DNA of 64,000 nucleotides from Rhabdornis inornatus (GCA_013397075.1 VWZS01008197.1:1580996-1644995); one strand, 5' to 3'. Shown: positions 25,801 through 40,519, counted from the stretch's first letter. Numbers and translations are program-made. Notes: generated by a model from the letters alone, not told the origin.

Positions 25801-28800
25801 GTTCTCTGTCTGCGTTGCCAAAAACATTTAGCAGAAGAAAGAAATCTGTTGATTTGCTAAAGCAAGATAAATTTTGGTCATTGATATGGGTGAATGCACC
25901 AATAAGATCATAAAAAAGTTTTCTAAACATTTTATTCATCTGGTGCCAGTGGTTTATTAGCACCATGAGAGCTCAAAATACTAATTAGTGTGAATTTGCA
26001 GGGTTGATATATTATACAATAGAATATTGAACATGTTTCTTTGAATATATTGCCTCCACTAACCCCTCCCCTCTCCATACACGCATATTTGAATGTATTT
26101 AAAAACATGGTTAAATATTTATGTTCTCCAGAGCCTCATTACATAATTTTCTCCTATGGTAAGCAACTAATTTGCATTTTGGGATGAGCACAACTACAAT
26201 GATATGTAGGAGAAATTCGTGGAAGGAATCTGCTGATGTGCCCACACTCACAATGGACCCCAGTGATAAACCTGAGCACTGCCTCACCAGCAGCATTTAC
26301 TGCTAAATGCAGATGAGAAAAAGCTTTGGGGGAAGGAGAAGGCAACAGAAACTCTTGGAGATCCCCAAAAGCATGTAGCAGCCTGCACATCCTGCTGAAG
26401 TTCTCTTTCATGTGTGGGTTTCTTTGGGGTTTGTCACCATGATAACTGTAACAGGAGCAGATGTACTGGCAAATGAATGAGAACCTTCAAACAGAATTGC
26501 ATTGACACATATGTTTATGCTGTATATTATGCTGTTTGCAGGAAGGCACAAAACCTGTTGAATGCCATGTATAGAGAAGCAGAATTTGGGGTCTGATTGA
26601 ACAGAAAATGTAGATTTAAACTAAACAATTGGGAAAGTCTCTGTCACCCAAACTGCTCTACAGATTTGCTTAGATTCGGGTTCACCTGGAGTTGGTATTG
26701 TTAAATCCTAACTGATTTTCTCTTAGGTCAGACTAGGATTTAGTTTACTGCAAGATATGATGAGCTACTGTAATCTGAAACTGTGGGAGAAAGGTTAATG
26801 TTGCCTTTAAGATCTTTCTCATAAAGAGTCATTGCCACAGAAATCTGGTTGCAACTGAAGAAAAATTAAGAACAGAAAATTGGTCTTTGCTTTCAGTGCT
26901 TCTCAGGATGACAGAGTGCATGCAAACCAAGGACAGCAACCTGTGGAGTACCAAATGTGACACAGGACTAAATGGGATCCTCTTTTACATCTTTAAAACT
27001 AATGGGCTTTAGCATTCAATACTCATTTTAACACTCACCTTTACTAGCAGTTTTCTCTTTTTTTGCTGTACTTTTTCAATGACATTCGGCATCATAAAAA
27101 TAAATTCTTAAATCCACAGCACGTTATGTTTGGAAAGTGAATGTTAAACAAAAATGCTCCTCCATGTGTGCACATACATCAGTACACGACTTTACAAAGT
27201 TGAGCTATTTCCAATGCAAACACAAGTAAATCTGGACATCCTCATATATTCACTATTTTATAGGCCTAGTAAAACTTGATCAAAATCCACTTATACTTGT
27301 GGGGTGTGTGACTTAACCTTTAGGGTAGATTAATTAGATTAACAGACCACATACTGTAGATTCCAGCACTTCCTCAATGGCTATTAAATTACACAGAAGG
27401 AATTATGTTTTAAAGTCCTGCTTCCTTAAATCAAATTCCAACCGTCACCTTTCTCTCATTTATTAGACTCCAAAGCTCTTGTTCCTTTCCTAATAAAAAC
27501 TGAACCTCTGTTAAATTCCATCCTTAGTACTTGACATTATTCATAATTTCTGTTCTTAAGATCAGATAACTACAGAACCTGATCTACAGAATGAGAACCT
27601 GAGACTCTACTGAGAATCTGGGTCTACACTGACAAAATACACTTCATAACAGGTATTCTTCTAAAGGAGTGAAAAAGAGTTGTAGAGTAGCATAGTATTC
27701 TTATTTTTAAGTGACCAGTTTCAAAATGTTGTCCAGACAGTAAATGAAAATTCTATATGCTTTCCTAGTATTCCCAGACACCAGTGAGCCTGGGGATTCC
27801 CACAAACATGAGCAGAATATCCAGTATTTCTCAAAAAGCACCAGAGAATCTGTACTGACAACACAGCAAGGTGAAGAAAAGAGGTTTTGAGCTGTCTTGC
27901 AGTAACATCTACCTATAGACTGTTCCCAGGATGTTATAAAGAGCACAACAATTAAGAAAATATGCCATGCTTTAAAAACTAACATCTGAACTGAGATATC
28001 TGTTCTGAAAAGGCTCTACAGCTGGGAGAAATATAATAATAGCTGTGCCAAGGGAAGGTCAGCCCTCTGCACTCCTTTTGTGCAAGAAAGGAGAAGAAGG
28101 TGGAATCCAAAGATCTGTGATGCAAGAACACGACTATGGATATAGAATCTACTGCGCACCTGCCAGTGCACAGTCACATGCCAGCATGCTCCTGCTGTCA
28201 GTATTCCTAGGAACATTGAGAAAGAGTCTATGGAAGTTTGTGGAAGGGTCTGCCGTAGTGTATGTTTTAAGCTTTCAGGATGCCAACACCAGCTTTGAAG
28301 CAGTGCCACACAGTCCACCACTAAACACGCTGGTGTGTGCCCAACCTTGGACCCCATCAGTGCTCCAGCCACCCAGGACTGTCCCACAAGGACATCAGAA
28401 ATGCTTGTCATCATCAGAACACTGCAGTCTTTTTCTGCAGCTCCTGTCTGGCTTGTGATTAAATTTACAGCACACTCCCAGCTTTCTCACTGCATTTGCT
28501 GATGATGGAGCTCTTTCTGTGTTCCCCGGGTTTCTGGAAGTGGGTGCTGGCAAATGCCTTTACAGACAGTACAGTTGCTTTAGCAGGCTAATCCATGGAT
28601 CCCAATATCATGCCAATTGTCTTTCAGGGTAGCATTTGTATTTCTCCAAATATATATAATTAGAGGCAGTAAATTCTGTTCTTCAGTAAATAGCAAAGCA
28701 GTCTTAGAGAAAAAGCTTGATGAATAAAGACGAAAGAATCCTTCACCTTTCTTTACAATGCACTAAAAGCCACCTACTTGTATACATTTTTAAGACAGAA

Positions 28801-30049
28801 ATTTCATTTCATTCCTACCAGGCAGACAGGAGACAAAGAGTGTTTGGAACAATGGATGAAAAAGGAAATCCTGACAACCCTGCACTTGTGTGATCAGGTA
28901 GCAGAGCCCAGGAGGGGAGCCTGCTAAGGCAACTCATGTTAAGAGAGACTGACGGATCCTACAGAGCAACCCAAAGCTGCCCCAAACTGCTCAGAACTTC
29001 TTCAGGACATGAATGGAGTTCCATATCGGGCACAAAGTATGACAAGCTGTGAAGCTCTCTTACCACAATCATGGCAGTGCATAAAAACATTCTTTAAATA
29101 GTATTATTTTATTCTATTAGAACTTTATGCCCTGCTGATGGTGATATCTTTGTGCTTTGCCCGGCAGGAAAAGGAAGTGTCCATATTTTACACTATCTAT
29201 CCCTGCCATCCTAATTTTGATGCCACCTCCATAGTGGTCTGAAGCACCTGAAGTAAAACTACAACTGGAAGAGTCTGTCCTCTTATCAAGTACTTATCAG
29301 CTAGAGATAAGAGCTAAAACTGTATATCTAAAATAGGTGACATGATATTGCACTGTAAATAATGCTAGAGGGTTTCTGCCCCCAAATGCTTACAGCTCTA
29401 AAACAGAAAAAAAGCAAATTAAAGAGGCTTAATTTGCTGTATTGCACAAGTTAGCAGCAGAGAGGGAGCAGTAGCCAAAGCCTGATCTCCATTCACTGGA
29501 CTTCATTTGCACAGCCAAAGGTCTTTGTAGAATCACATTTTGAAGTTTTGCAAAAAATCCCTTCCTAAAGAAAATTTTACCATGAATATTAGGGAAAAAG
29601 AATTCCAGGAAAACACCCTTCTCTTTTCCTTGCATCCATGAAAAATAAAATTCTTTAATGTCTTTGTCTTCTCACTTAAGATAGAAATCTGCATTCTGGA
29701 CTCCATTTTTCTCCCATCTGATTACCGTATTGAATCTGAGGGGGAAAAGGCACACAGTGAAAGATACATTCTTTGAATGAAAAAAGGAAAAAAATTCTTA
29801 GAGTCACAGATGGCTGTCAGGATGAAACGAAGCTTGTGTCTGCTGAGGGAATCAGACCTTAGTGTGAAATCTGAATAGAAAGAAACATAGCAGAAGGCCA
29901 CATTTCAAAAGGATCCAGCATCAACTGGCATCGTGAGGGTTAATTTACTGCCAGGAACTGCTGGGCTTTTCATTCTCAGTAGACACACAATAGACAGCTC
30001 CCAAAAGTACCCATCATAATCACAGATGCTGGGGATTAATGCTAAAATG

Positions 30050-30320
30050 AAAGCTTCATGAATATTAAAAATATCAAAACTGCTAATGATGTAGCAGAGT
30101 TTGGAATAACAACCAATCTGAAAATCTAAGAGTGTGCCATGCAGACATAGTGAGACACTGTCTTTTTAAAACTGATTAAACCTACTCAATTTGTAACAGA
30201 AAGAGGCTTATGCATATTAGGAGCTGAATTGAGTGCCAAACTTTACAAATTGCACTGGCTAATTACCATAATTAAGCTTTGGATTGAAGAAGAAAATTCC
30301 ATTTATCTCAGAATGACTCA
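30050..30320. promoter_or_regulatory. Candidate conserved non-coding element (homeodomain/octamer-like words)
   Basis: A 270-base block with dense TAATTA/ATTA-type and octamer-like words: CATGAATATTAAAA, CTAATGATG, TTATGCATATTAGG, GGCTAATTACCATAATTAAG. This composition is typical of developmental enhancers inside long introns of axon-guidance genes, but conservation is not visible from one sequence. The call is inference only. Confidence 0.25.
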
Positions 30321-33300
30321 GTGGAACTTACAACAAAGAAGGCAAAGTACATCAGATGGTTTGGCCTTTTTTTTTTTTTAACCTATGTGGTGTTTCAAAG
30401 GCAGTAGAGAAAAAAATAGAGTGACAACATAAAAATACTTTTTCTTGAAAAAATGGTAAAAAATCACTATTCAGGGATTTGATTTTAGAGTTTGTTGTAA
30501 ACACTCTACAAACTAATACACGAATATTTGTCCTGATTTTCAAATATAAAACCCAAAGAGAAGACACTGGGGAGGTGTTTGACCCACTGGACTCTCCTGC
30601 TGCTATGCTGATCTCCTGTTTGCCCCTCATGCCGATGCAGAGAACTTATCTCGAAGGATGAAATATCAACTAAATTTTGTGATAAAGATTACATGTTATT
30701 GTATTACTCTGAGCTGGGCCCAAAGACTTCCCCTAATCTCAGATTGGATTCGGATCTTTTCCGTAGGCAAGGCTTAGTCTGCGAGCAATCATAGCACAGC
30801 TGTGAAAACTTTATTATAGGGTACAGAAAAATGTCTTGCTCGATTTCCTCTCCTAGCCCAATTTAGGAAAAAAAGAGAACATGAAGGTCTTCCTTAAACT
30901 CACCTAGACTTTTAAGTCAAATGTGTGAAACTATATGTGTGAAGCATAATGAAAATGAGAACGCTGAGATACTGAGGGAGGATTAATCCTCCCACGTACA
31001 ATGTGACTGACTTTTCACCCATCAGTTACTTCGGTTCTGTTTGCCTTTATCTAACTTTGCTTCTATCATGATGTCTATACGTTTTCAGTTCTCTTTACAG
31101 ATTGAATGCCTTGGGGAAAAAAAATTATCTTGAAAAACTGCATGTAGAGGTTCATTTCTAGAAAAGAAGCTCTAAATGAGTAAAAAAAAAAAAGCCCAAT
31201 AAAGCAAATTAACCAGAACTGCATTTCATTCACTGTAGAATTCAGGACAGCTGTAATAGATCTACTATTCTGGGCATGGTGTAAATACTTGTAAAAATAA
31301 TTATGGCTTGAAAGCATAGGTAAGCATATGACAAAAAACAGGCAAAATTAAAGAGATCTCCTTGTTTAAACATAATTTTATGCATCTAGTTCAGAAGGAT
31401 CCTGGAGCCGTCAGAACAGAACTCTGCAAAGGGAGACCAGAAACAATTTCAAATGCAGCTGGCTAAAAGTGAGATGTGTGACACCAGAGAAGTATCTTGT
31501 GATGCTTGGGTATCAGCAGAGATGCTTGCTGGAGCACGTTTTCATTAAAGAATCACTAAAATTACAAAATAACATATTTATATATTATCTATATAATACA
31601 GTATACCAGCAAATTCTAGTTCAGTATTTGCATCTATCAAGACCAATTCAAAATTTTAATGTGGTATTACTCATCTCATTTACGCAAACCACACAAAGCT
31701 TACAAAGTCTAATCTCATGGAACAGCTAAGACACAGAAATTACTACCACATTGATTTATTGTGGAATCAACAGATATTATATTAAACCACCAGATCATGG
31801 TTTCTTACAAAAAAGCCTTCCATCTATGTATGCCATGCCTGTCCCTCTTTTATGTGGTTCAACCAACTCTGAGATAGCCATCAGCTGAAATTCCCCACTA
31901 TGCAGACTCATCACCCTGGCAGAAACACAACTACATTCTGAATAATCAGAAAGCAGTCACTTCACATGCTCAAAATTAAGCTTCTGTTACTTTGTGTGGT
32001 GTCAGAAGAAAGAAAGACAACTTGTGGAGACCCTCTCATCATGAGGGATTTCCAGAACTGGGATATGCAAGCCATTATGCTATAGAGGCATGTGTGTGAG
32101 ACGTTTGGTCTGTTACCAATTTTCCACATAGGAATCTATCACACTCTTTGTATAAACTGACAATGTACTCATCTGACATAGCAGAAATGCAAGTAGTAAA
32201 GGCATAAGAATCACAGATTTACACCACTGTCATAATTTAAAAAGGAGGACACAAACATTAATTACTAATGTACATCACAAGAAAGATTATCTTTTCTCTT
32301 TTTACATTATAAGAATTTTCTTGTTCTTGTATGGAGCTATTCCAGAAACACAAGCAGCTCTCACTGGATGAAATAGTAACAGAAAAAGTCACACTTTAAA
32401 CTGTCCCAATATGATTATGTCTGACTCTTTTTATATCAATCTTTTATCAGAGACTCAATTTTCTCATTTTTTCTCACTAACCCTATGTCCAGTAGGGAGC
32501 TCAGTGGCCTGAAACTGCACCAGCAGGTTGTGTCAGGCAAACCACTGAAATGCCCAAGCCCTGATTTTTACATCTTCCTCTGGCATGAGAGTTTTCTCTG
32601 CAATAGAATAAATTACTGAGTGGCTTCTAGAGACAAAAATATACTATTTCATTATTCAGACAGAAAGACATTTTTTGACTGAATTGAAATTCACCAGAAG
32701 TTCAATACCTTGGGTTTAAAATGCCAGCACCTAAGATGTGTCCCTGCTTTACCTGATCTTTTGTTGGGTGGACCATTCATTGAGTACCTGTGGCTAGAAT
32801 GAACTTTTTATTGATAACATGTAACTTAAAACAATCTCTGTGCTTCCTCAGAAAATGTTTTGTTGTGCTCACTTTAGGGCCAAGGAAAAATCTTTTTATT
32901 CATAGGTGTGTAAACAAGGTCTTAAAACACATCCTACTTGATGTTTACAGGTTTTCAACAAAAAATACTTTTTTTGTTGAAAGATGCCCTGCTGTAGGTG
33001 CTCCCTATTGTTTATTCAGATAACTAAATGTTACGTTTTGAGTGACTGATTGCTCAGTTAATGATTCAAGGTTTCACATTGTCTGTTTCTTTACATTTGC
33101 CTGTTTGTTTTCAGTTTTTTGTCTAAACCATCAAAACCACTTAAAATACTTTAATACAACCTATAATCTTGAGGAAGAGGCACAACAAAGAACAGCTACA
33201 TTTCCATCATTTATTATCTGTAGGAAAAAAAACCCAAAACTTCAAAATATTTAAAATTAGCAAGGATACAAGAACTGTGTCTTGTTGAAACCACATTATT

Positions 33301-36300
33301 AAAGTAACTTAATTCAAATAGTTGTTATATATGTTCCACTTCTAGAACTAAAGTAAAGGTGTATGTACATGTTTTTTAGAAACTGCCAAGTTAAAAAAGA
33401 AATAACCAAAACAGCCACAAACACAGTGGAGTCCTAAATATTAATGTTTCACCAGCTTAACAAAACATTAAGGATCTTTAGAGGCTGGTATATTATTACT
33501 CAATAATTATTACACTTTATAAAATGTCTGTAATTTTTAGAATCACTCAGGATTTTCTTTAGTTTTCTTTACGTATAAACATGCCCAGTGATGGTGGGCC
33601 AAAATCTTCAAGCCTTGCTTTGGTGTTCAGAATAAAGGTGCTGAAGAACCAACTCTTGCTCTTTCAAAGGGCTCAAAGAACCTGAAATATGCCTTACATA
33701 AAAGTTCTCATTCTTGTGTTGGCCGAGAAGGAACATGGCAATTCTACCACCTGATGCTAATGAGGCTCTGGAAGTCTTCCAAAAATTATACTAAAGAATT
33801 GAATGCTTGGATGTTAACCTGTCAGCACAGTAGAGCACAGACACAGAGGTTTTAAAAATCTTGCTTATTTTTAAAGTATTTCCAGACATAGAATAGAAAA
33901 AAAAATCACTCAAGTCACCTTGGACCTTCACTATGAAAAAGTGTAGACATGATCTAAAATATATATGTAATGATCTGGAGTACTGTGTCCAGGAGAAATA
34001 CTCTCAAAGAGTGGAGTAGAATTTAGAAGAGAACATATCTTTATATTGAACTGCAAACTATAAATATGCTGAAATGTCATTTATTCTGAATCTTACGAAC
34101 AGAATAGTGGATCCAAATACTCAAAGAATTAAGGAATATATTGCCTATCACCTATAGGTTACTGGTTCAAATTCTGTCAGTTAAATAGTGGCAGAAAGTC
34201 AATACAAGGCAGGGGCTGTTCCATGAACTCCATGTGAATCAGGTAAATAGTCCAAGAGCAGATCCTGGTACTGTACAATTCCTGATGAGTAACAGCTGCC
34301 ACTTGTAGGAAAATGGTGAAACTGGACTAACAAAGACTCATGCCATGAAAATATGCATTTGGAAACAGGGTCTGCACATCCTTTATGCTGTAGGTTCCAA
34401 AATCCATTTACCTTCAGCTGCTGTTAATGTGGCATGAACACACACACAAAATCAATATCACCAGGCATCATATTCCAGAACTCTGCAGAGATCGCTTTTG
34501 CTGCCCAGGGAAATGCATTAACTTCACAGAAATGTTCACTTCAATGAATGGCATTCACCAAGGCTCTTTCTTGCAAAGTAATTAATGAAAATTATAACTT
34601 CAGAAAGGCTACATTGGTGCTAGATGACTATTATAATGGTAAAGATATAAAAACAATGCAAAGATAACTTCATTAGAGTTTTTAATTCTAATACAATTCT
34701 GATTTATACTAATAGGGTTTTTAAAACTTAAAAAAATTAAAATATTCACTAAGTTTTTTTTTGAATGTTGAGAAAAAGAGGAAGGAAGAAAAGGCAGGAA
34801 GATGATAGATGACATTCCTATTTTTTTTTTTAAGAGCTGATTATTAGCAGCAATTTTCTGATTTTAAGTTAAAGTTTTCCATTCTAGAAGTTAATTTCTG
34901 GTATATTTCAATGAATTACAAGTTTCAAGTTAGTTTCACTCCCAGGAACCCCAAAGTAAAACTTTTTTGATGCTGATGGGGCCAGAGCCTTGGGGAATAT
35001 GTCATGGAAGCAAATTCACTGGTGCTGTAAATCAAGCTGCTCTCTAAATTTAATTTCCCATGCTGGCCAGAGTTTTTGAGAAAATAGGAAAGCCAGCTAT
35101 TTACCACCTACACTGCAGATAATGCAAAGGATTCTGTTAATACCATCTGGAAACACGGTTAAAAACTTAAATTATTTAAGTTATCAGAATTTAAAAGACA
35201 TGTTTTTGGAAAAGATTTGAGTGACTCCCAGAGGAAAAAAAAAGAATTAAAATTAATAGGTCCAAATAAAAAGATAATTTGGAAAAATGAATGATGTTAT
35301 CAATGGTTTTATTCATACTGCACACATCATTGTCCTCTTAATGCCATATTTTCACTTTTAAATTGTCTCAAATTTGTATAAAATGCTGTTTCTTTCAGAA
35401 CCTCAGTCACATGACAAATATAACCCAATTTTCCACTAACTCAAGGCAACAGCTTTTGTGATGTGCATTTTTAGAACCTCAGATATTTACATAGTGAATA
35501 TCCTTTTAAGTTACTCCTTTTCAGCAAATCTAGCTGCTTCTATGTAAATTTTCTACCTCTTCCACAAGTTATATTTTCTATTAGTTCAAAGACACAAAAA
35601 TGAACCTCTCCTATATTTTATCACTGAACTTCTTCCACTGGGGCTGAGCTGAAGTTTTACCCAAACAACTTTTTGTACTACAAAGAGAAGCTAAGTAGCT
35701 TTATCTTGGTTATAGCATAGGAGGAATACTTTGAAGGAGCTGAGGAATACTTACAATGCGTTTAAAATGATAATGCAAAATACTTGGAATATTTAGGAAA
35801 AACCTCAAAAAACTAAATTGAACAACATGCCCCTTCCACAAACACTTTGTTTTGTGAAGGACAACCAAATTTGTAATACCCTGTGAATTCAATGCGTATA
35901 TACTCAGCAAAACTTCTTTTCAAGCCACAAAAAATTGCAGATATCTGTACCAAGGCTGGCTACTATTCTCCAAGAGTGGACAGTAATATTAAACACCTGC
36001 TTTTACAGCCTTCTGGATGAATATGGCTGCTTCTGACAGACAAGTACTGGAACTAAACCATCAAATGACAAACCCAGTTAATCTTGGGAGGAAGAGAAGA
36101 GAGGGAGAGAGTGGAAAAGGATACAAATGCCTATCTGTGTGTAAGCAAGTGATAAATCATGGAGCACAACATTATTTCCTGGCATCTTTTTATAATGCGG
36201 CTAGAGATTGATGAAATACAGGACCAGCCATAGTAAATCTGAAAGCTGGTTCTATCAAGCCCAGATTTCTGTCTTTGCTGGCTGTTCAGAGACCTAAAAT

Positions 36301-37208
36301 ACGCCTGATCTATATGGCAGTATTAGAGATGCAAGAAAACTTCTTAAATCCATTTGCAGTTGGAAGAATGAGTTAACTTTTTTATTCAAGAGAAAAGCCT
36401 AAAAAGAAAAGAAGTTATAAAGAAACTAAATACACTGCACATGAGAGAGACACTGAGCATTTCAGCAACTGTTGGTGATAGGAGTCCCAAACAACACTCT
36501 TGGAGTGGAAATCACTGCCACATGTTAAATGTATTTAGGATGTGATGTTGAAGGGCAAGATTAGTACCAAAATTCTAAATATGCGTGGGGAAGGAGATAA
36601 CCCCTAAGGATTTCCAGCTCCACATAATAAAGGTAAAACTGCTCTGCTCAGGTTTCTCCATGCTGGCTGCGGCTACATCTGTGTTGCTATTCCCACCACT
36701 GGTTTCACATGCAGCTGCACCAAAACCTAAATGTGAGGAGAACCCAAGAACCCATCTGTGTTTAGCACAATATCGCCACAGGCACTGGACTGGCAAACAT
36801 GCAAATAAGATTATTAATCAGGAGCTAATTATGCTTGGGTTACTCTTTCTGTTACAGGCCTGCTTTGATAGCAAGGTTAGGTATTATACATAGAAACAGC
36901 TCATAGGGGAAAATGTTACAGTACCCTGTGAGACAGTTTAAAACCCTTTACAAGCTCATTTTTCTGTAATATTTAGATGAATGCTTTGTTTATGAGAATA
37001 GGTTTATAGGTCATGAACTAAGTGAACCTTGACAGTGAGAAGCAAGTCTATAAAATACTGATTTCCAAAATAAAACTTTAACATGGCTCCTTCCAGCTGA
37101 GGTAATACCCTGTCATGTAGTACAATCTGTTTACAAATTTCCTGCAAGGACTTTTTTCTCAAATTCAGTGATTCTTAAATCTTTCTGCCTTTTAGAACTT
37201 TGCTTCTG

Positions 37209-37302
37209 AAAATAAAAAAATAAAATTAAATTAAATTAAAAAAAAAAAAAGAAAAAAAAAAGAAGTCGCTAAAGGAAGGATAAAAATAAATAAATAAAAA
37301 AG
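37209..37302. repeat. A-rich simple-repeat tract (AAATT/AAAT and poly-A)
   Basis: A run of AAATTAAATTAAATT units passes into A13-G-A10, then after GAAGTCGCT into AAATAAATAAATAAAA. This is typical microsatellite growth from poly-A; no retrotransposon body is recognisable on either side. Confidence 0.75.
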
Positions 37303-40300
37303 GATGGAATTACCATCTTCACTAACTGTACAAAACATCTTGGTTATGAATTCAGATGGGTTAAGTCAAAAAGCAATAAATCTGTAGCAGTTAAGCTGCA
37401 GAGTAATAAGCAAAATTTTTGTGCCCAGAGCATAAGTATAAGGCACTAGAGGATTTATATCTCCAATTTTGAGAAAAATTGCTCTAGAGGACCTCCAGTG
37501 ATATCCCTGGCTGTGACTCATGGATCAGCAATGCTCAGGCTTATTGACTGCCCTGTCTCCCTGGTGGCTCCTTCTGCAAGCAGCAGGAGTTGCTGCACTT
37601 TGGGATTGGGTTATTCTGCTGTACTGTACTGAATCTAAGTACATTCTCAAGATGTGTTGTTCTTCTATTACACAGCATTCAGAGCCCAGATGGCATTTAA
37701 CATTCATTTCTGTAAACTGTTTAATTCCCTGCATTTTACATGCACACATGTCCTGCTTTTGAGCTTTTATAGGATATGGGTGTAGACTTCAGGAATCAGT
37801 GGAACAACATACATGTGAGAGCTAATTCACAAGACAAAGACTTCACTGCTTAGTTGCACTGAGGACAGTAAATCTTTATGGACTCCAGCCTGTGTTGTCT
37901 CTATCAGTTAAGGCCATTTTCCCTGCTGAGAAGATTTAGTGCACTTTGCTGCGAGGGCAGTGTGTCCAAGGAGGAAGCAGACTTTCACAGATGTCAAACA
38001 CAATAGCCTGTTAACAGGTGAGAGTTACACCATGATTAAGATCACAATAGTAGAGGTTCCTGTTTCTGGAGGGACTATTAAATGCCCCAGGATCCATTAT
38101 TTATACCAAAAATATTTATATGTGCACAGGTATCGTGTTCAGCTTTGACCTCCTGGAGAGCCTGGCTTTGCAGAGCAAATTGAGCTGAGGCACAAGGACT
38201 TCAGCACAGCCAGAGGCAGCACAGCACATCCATCCCTCACTACCCAGGCACTTGAAACCCTCCATGCTTTCAGTGAAAGTTTTGTCAAGAAAATGAGGGT
38301 GAGATGGATACACCTAAAATATATATTTTCCTCTGCAAGGACCTTCTGTGTCTTGACTCTGTAGTGAGATGTCTGTGAAAGGTGTTTAAGGAGGGATGTG
38401 TGATTGCTGCACTCTGGCACTCACACAAAGGCAGCCTGTGCAGGTTAACTACAAACCTGCACATTTTATTTGATTTATTTATTTTATTCCTCTAAAACAC
38501 TTCACCGTGCCCCTTCTCCTGTTGCTCACTGATGTGGCCGATTACACCTCTGATGAAAAGTTCTGCCACTGATTTTCCACTGGGCTAGTTCAGAGAGTGG
38601 ATGCTGCTTGCAAACATCAGTCAGTTTGGAACCTAGCTAATTCCAGCTGGGTTTTGGAACCCCACATTCACCGTGGATCAGTCCTTATTTAAAGAAAAAA
38701 AAAAAATAAAATGGGCACAGCAGCAGTAACAGCCTTTCTTGTGAAAAGTCTCAGGGCAGCTGTCTGGCTTTAGGAGTCATTCAGTGCCTGGAATGGCTGG
38801 ATCAGCCTCTGCTGTGCCTGGGATAAGGCTGGTGATCCACTGGATCCTTGCATGTTAAATAAGCTCCTTTGAATCCAGAAACTCTTCAGTCCTTTCACCT
38901 GAGCACCTAGGCACTAGCCTGTTTTCCACAGAATGTTACATGAATTAGGGAGATGAAGAAACACTGAAATCATGGTAAAATTCAGAGCTTTTGTTAAGGA
39001 AGAGGCTCTTGAGCCTCTCAGATGCTCACTGGCACCTTTGAAACAATACTAACTGTCAACCAACAGAAAAAGAAAAACAGCAACCAAAGATAAAAACATT
39101 GCTTCTCCAAAATATTGTTCAGTGCTTTGTTATCAACCATGGTGTTTTGCTTTTTCTTTTTCACATGAGCTCCCAGTTGTATCTGTGAAGTGACTATCTG
39201 CTTTTCCTTTTTCCTGTCATTCACCTACATTTGAGAGTCCTTTTCCTTAGGAGAATAACAATCTGTTGACAAAACAAGTAACTTTTTGTTCATCATGGCT
39301 GTAATTCTGAAAGAAAAAATGTTCTCTGTGAAGACACTTGTATAACTTGAAATCTTAGTTTTCACACAAGATCTATTAAAAGTCAACTGAAAAAAAAAAG
39401 ATTAATTAAAGAATGACAATTAAAAGATCATGCTAAGTGAGGCTTTACAAGCACAAGTTTTGCCAAGAGTGGATTATGCATAATGGATTTGTGTGGGAAA
39501 ACACAAGAGAACACAGTATTCTATTTTGTATTATAACTTCTTAAAACAGTTTTACAGAAAACAAGAATCCCACCACATTTAGACCAAAACTAGGTGATTG
39601 TGTTAAAGCTCTACACAGGTGAAACCAGGGGGTTTTGCTTTTCACCAACATAAATCAATAGAGCATTTCAAAAGATTTGGCTCAATTTGTCTGCCTAAAT
39701 TCAGTAAACATGAGTTCGTATTTTTTTCAGAGTGCCAGATCAGCCAAAAGGATAAAAGTTTTTATAGCCATAAGTAATCCCAGAAAATACAAGGCTTAAA
39801 GTTTACCTTTCTTCTCATTGACTGTATAAATTTTACTACTTTTAAAATGTGCTGCATTACACATATTCTTCCTTATTCAGAAATCTTTTCAAATTAATTC
39901 TGAATATAGCAATTCACAGCACATACATTAGGATTTTGGTTCAGTTAAAGAATAATGATTTGATTAAAATGACTGTAAAATAATTTAATTAAAGCTTTTA
40001 GGTGATCTCTAGAAGCTGCACTAAAGCACTTTGAAAGCACTCAAGCCACAAATATGCTTCTGATAAACATACCAAGAATATACTATTTTAATTTAATTTC
40101 TTGGCTATTAAAGAAAACAGCATAAAACTCCCCACACCATTTATGCTTAGTTTGCTTTCAAATGCAACTTTCATCAGATACATGTGAAGCTGATACAAAT
40201 ACAAAATAGAAATACCAGAGAAATAACAAATATTGCCAACTGCCTAGTAATATTTTCCTGTGAGTGGATGGTTACAACAAAGTGTGGGCAGATTCTTAAA

Positions 40301-40519
40301 ATGAAAATAGTTAAATTTATCAGTATCGTTAGCTTAAATAGTGAAATATTTACCAGACCGTAGAGAGGTGTTGAAGAAGTGGTAATGAGGCAGCTCCATG
40401 AATAACTGGCTGCCATAATATTTGTTATTTATTCTTAGCAGGTTGAAATTATGTAGAAATAGAACTGAAACCACAGCAATATAACAGCCCAGGGAAGACT
40501 GCCTTTAAGTGATTTTTAA

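Larger units (their letters stand above)
16191..30049. other. Gene-free AT-rich stretch
   Basis: No exon, RNA gene or transposon recognised. Contents include an extreme AT block at 17260-17350, a T21 run at 18922-18942, a GC-rich patch at 19690-19870 and an AAAC-rich run near 19620-19645. Opposite-strand frames of 132 and 137 residues overlap at 28016-28458 with no motif; neither is credible as a gene. Confidence 0.5.

Noticed and set aside
28016..28458. Opposite-strand frames of 132 and 137 residues
   Set aside because: Overlap each other almost completely; neither has a family signature, and no exon boundaries are convincing.
34160..34185. GGTTACTGGTTCAAATTC, resembling a tRNA T-loop/B-box
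   Set aside because: No matching A-box, acceptor stem or SINE body nearby; treated as chance, though an ancient tRNA-derived SINE is not excluded.
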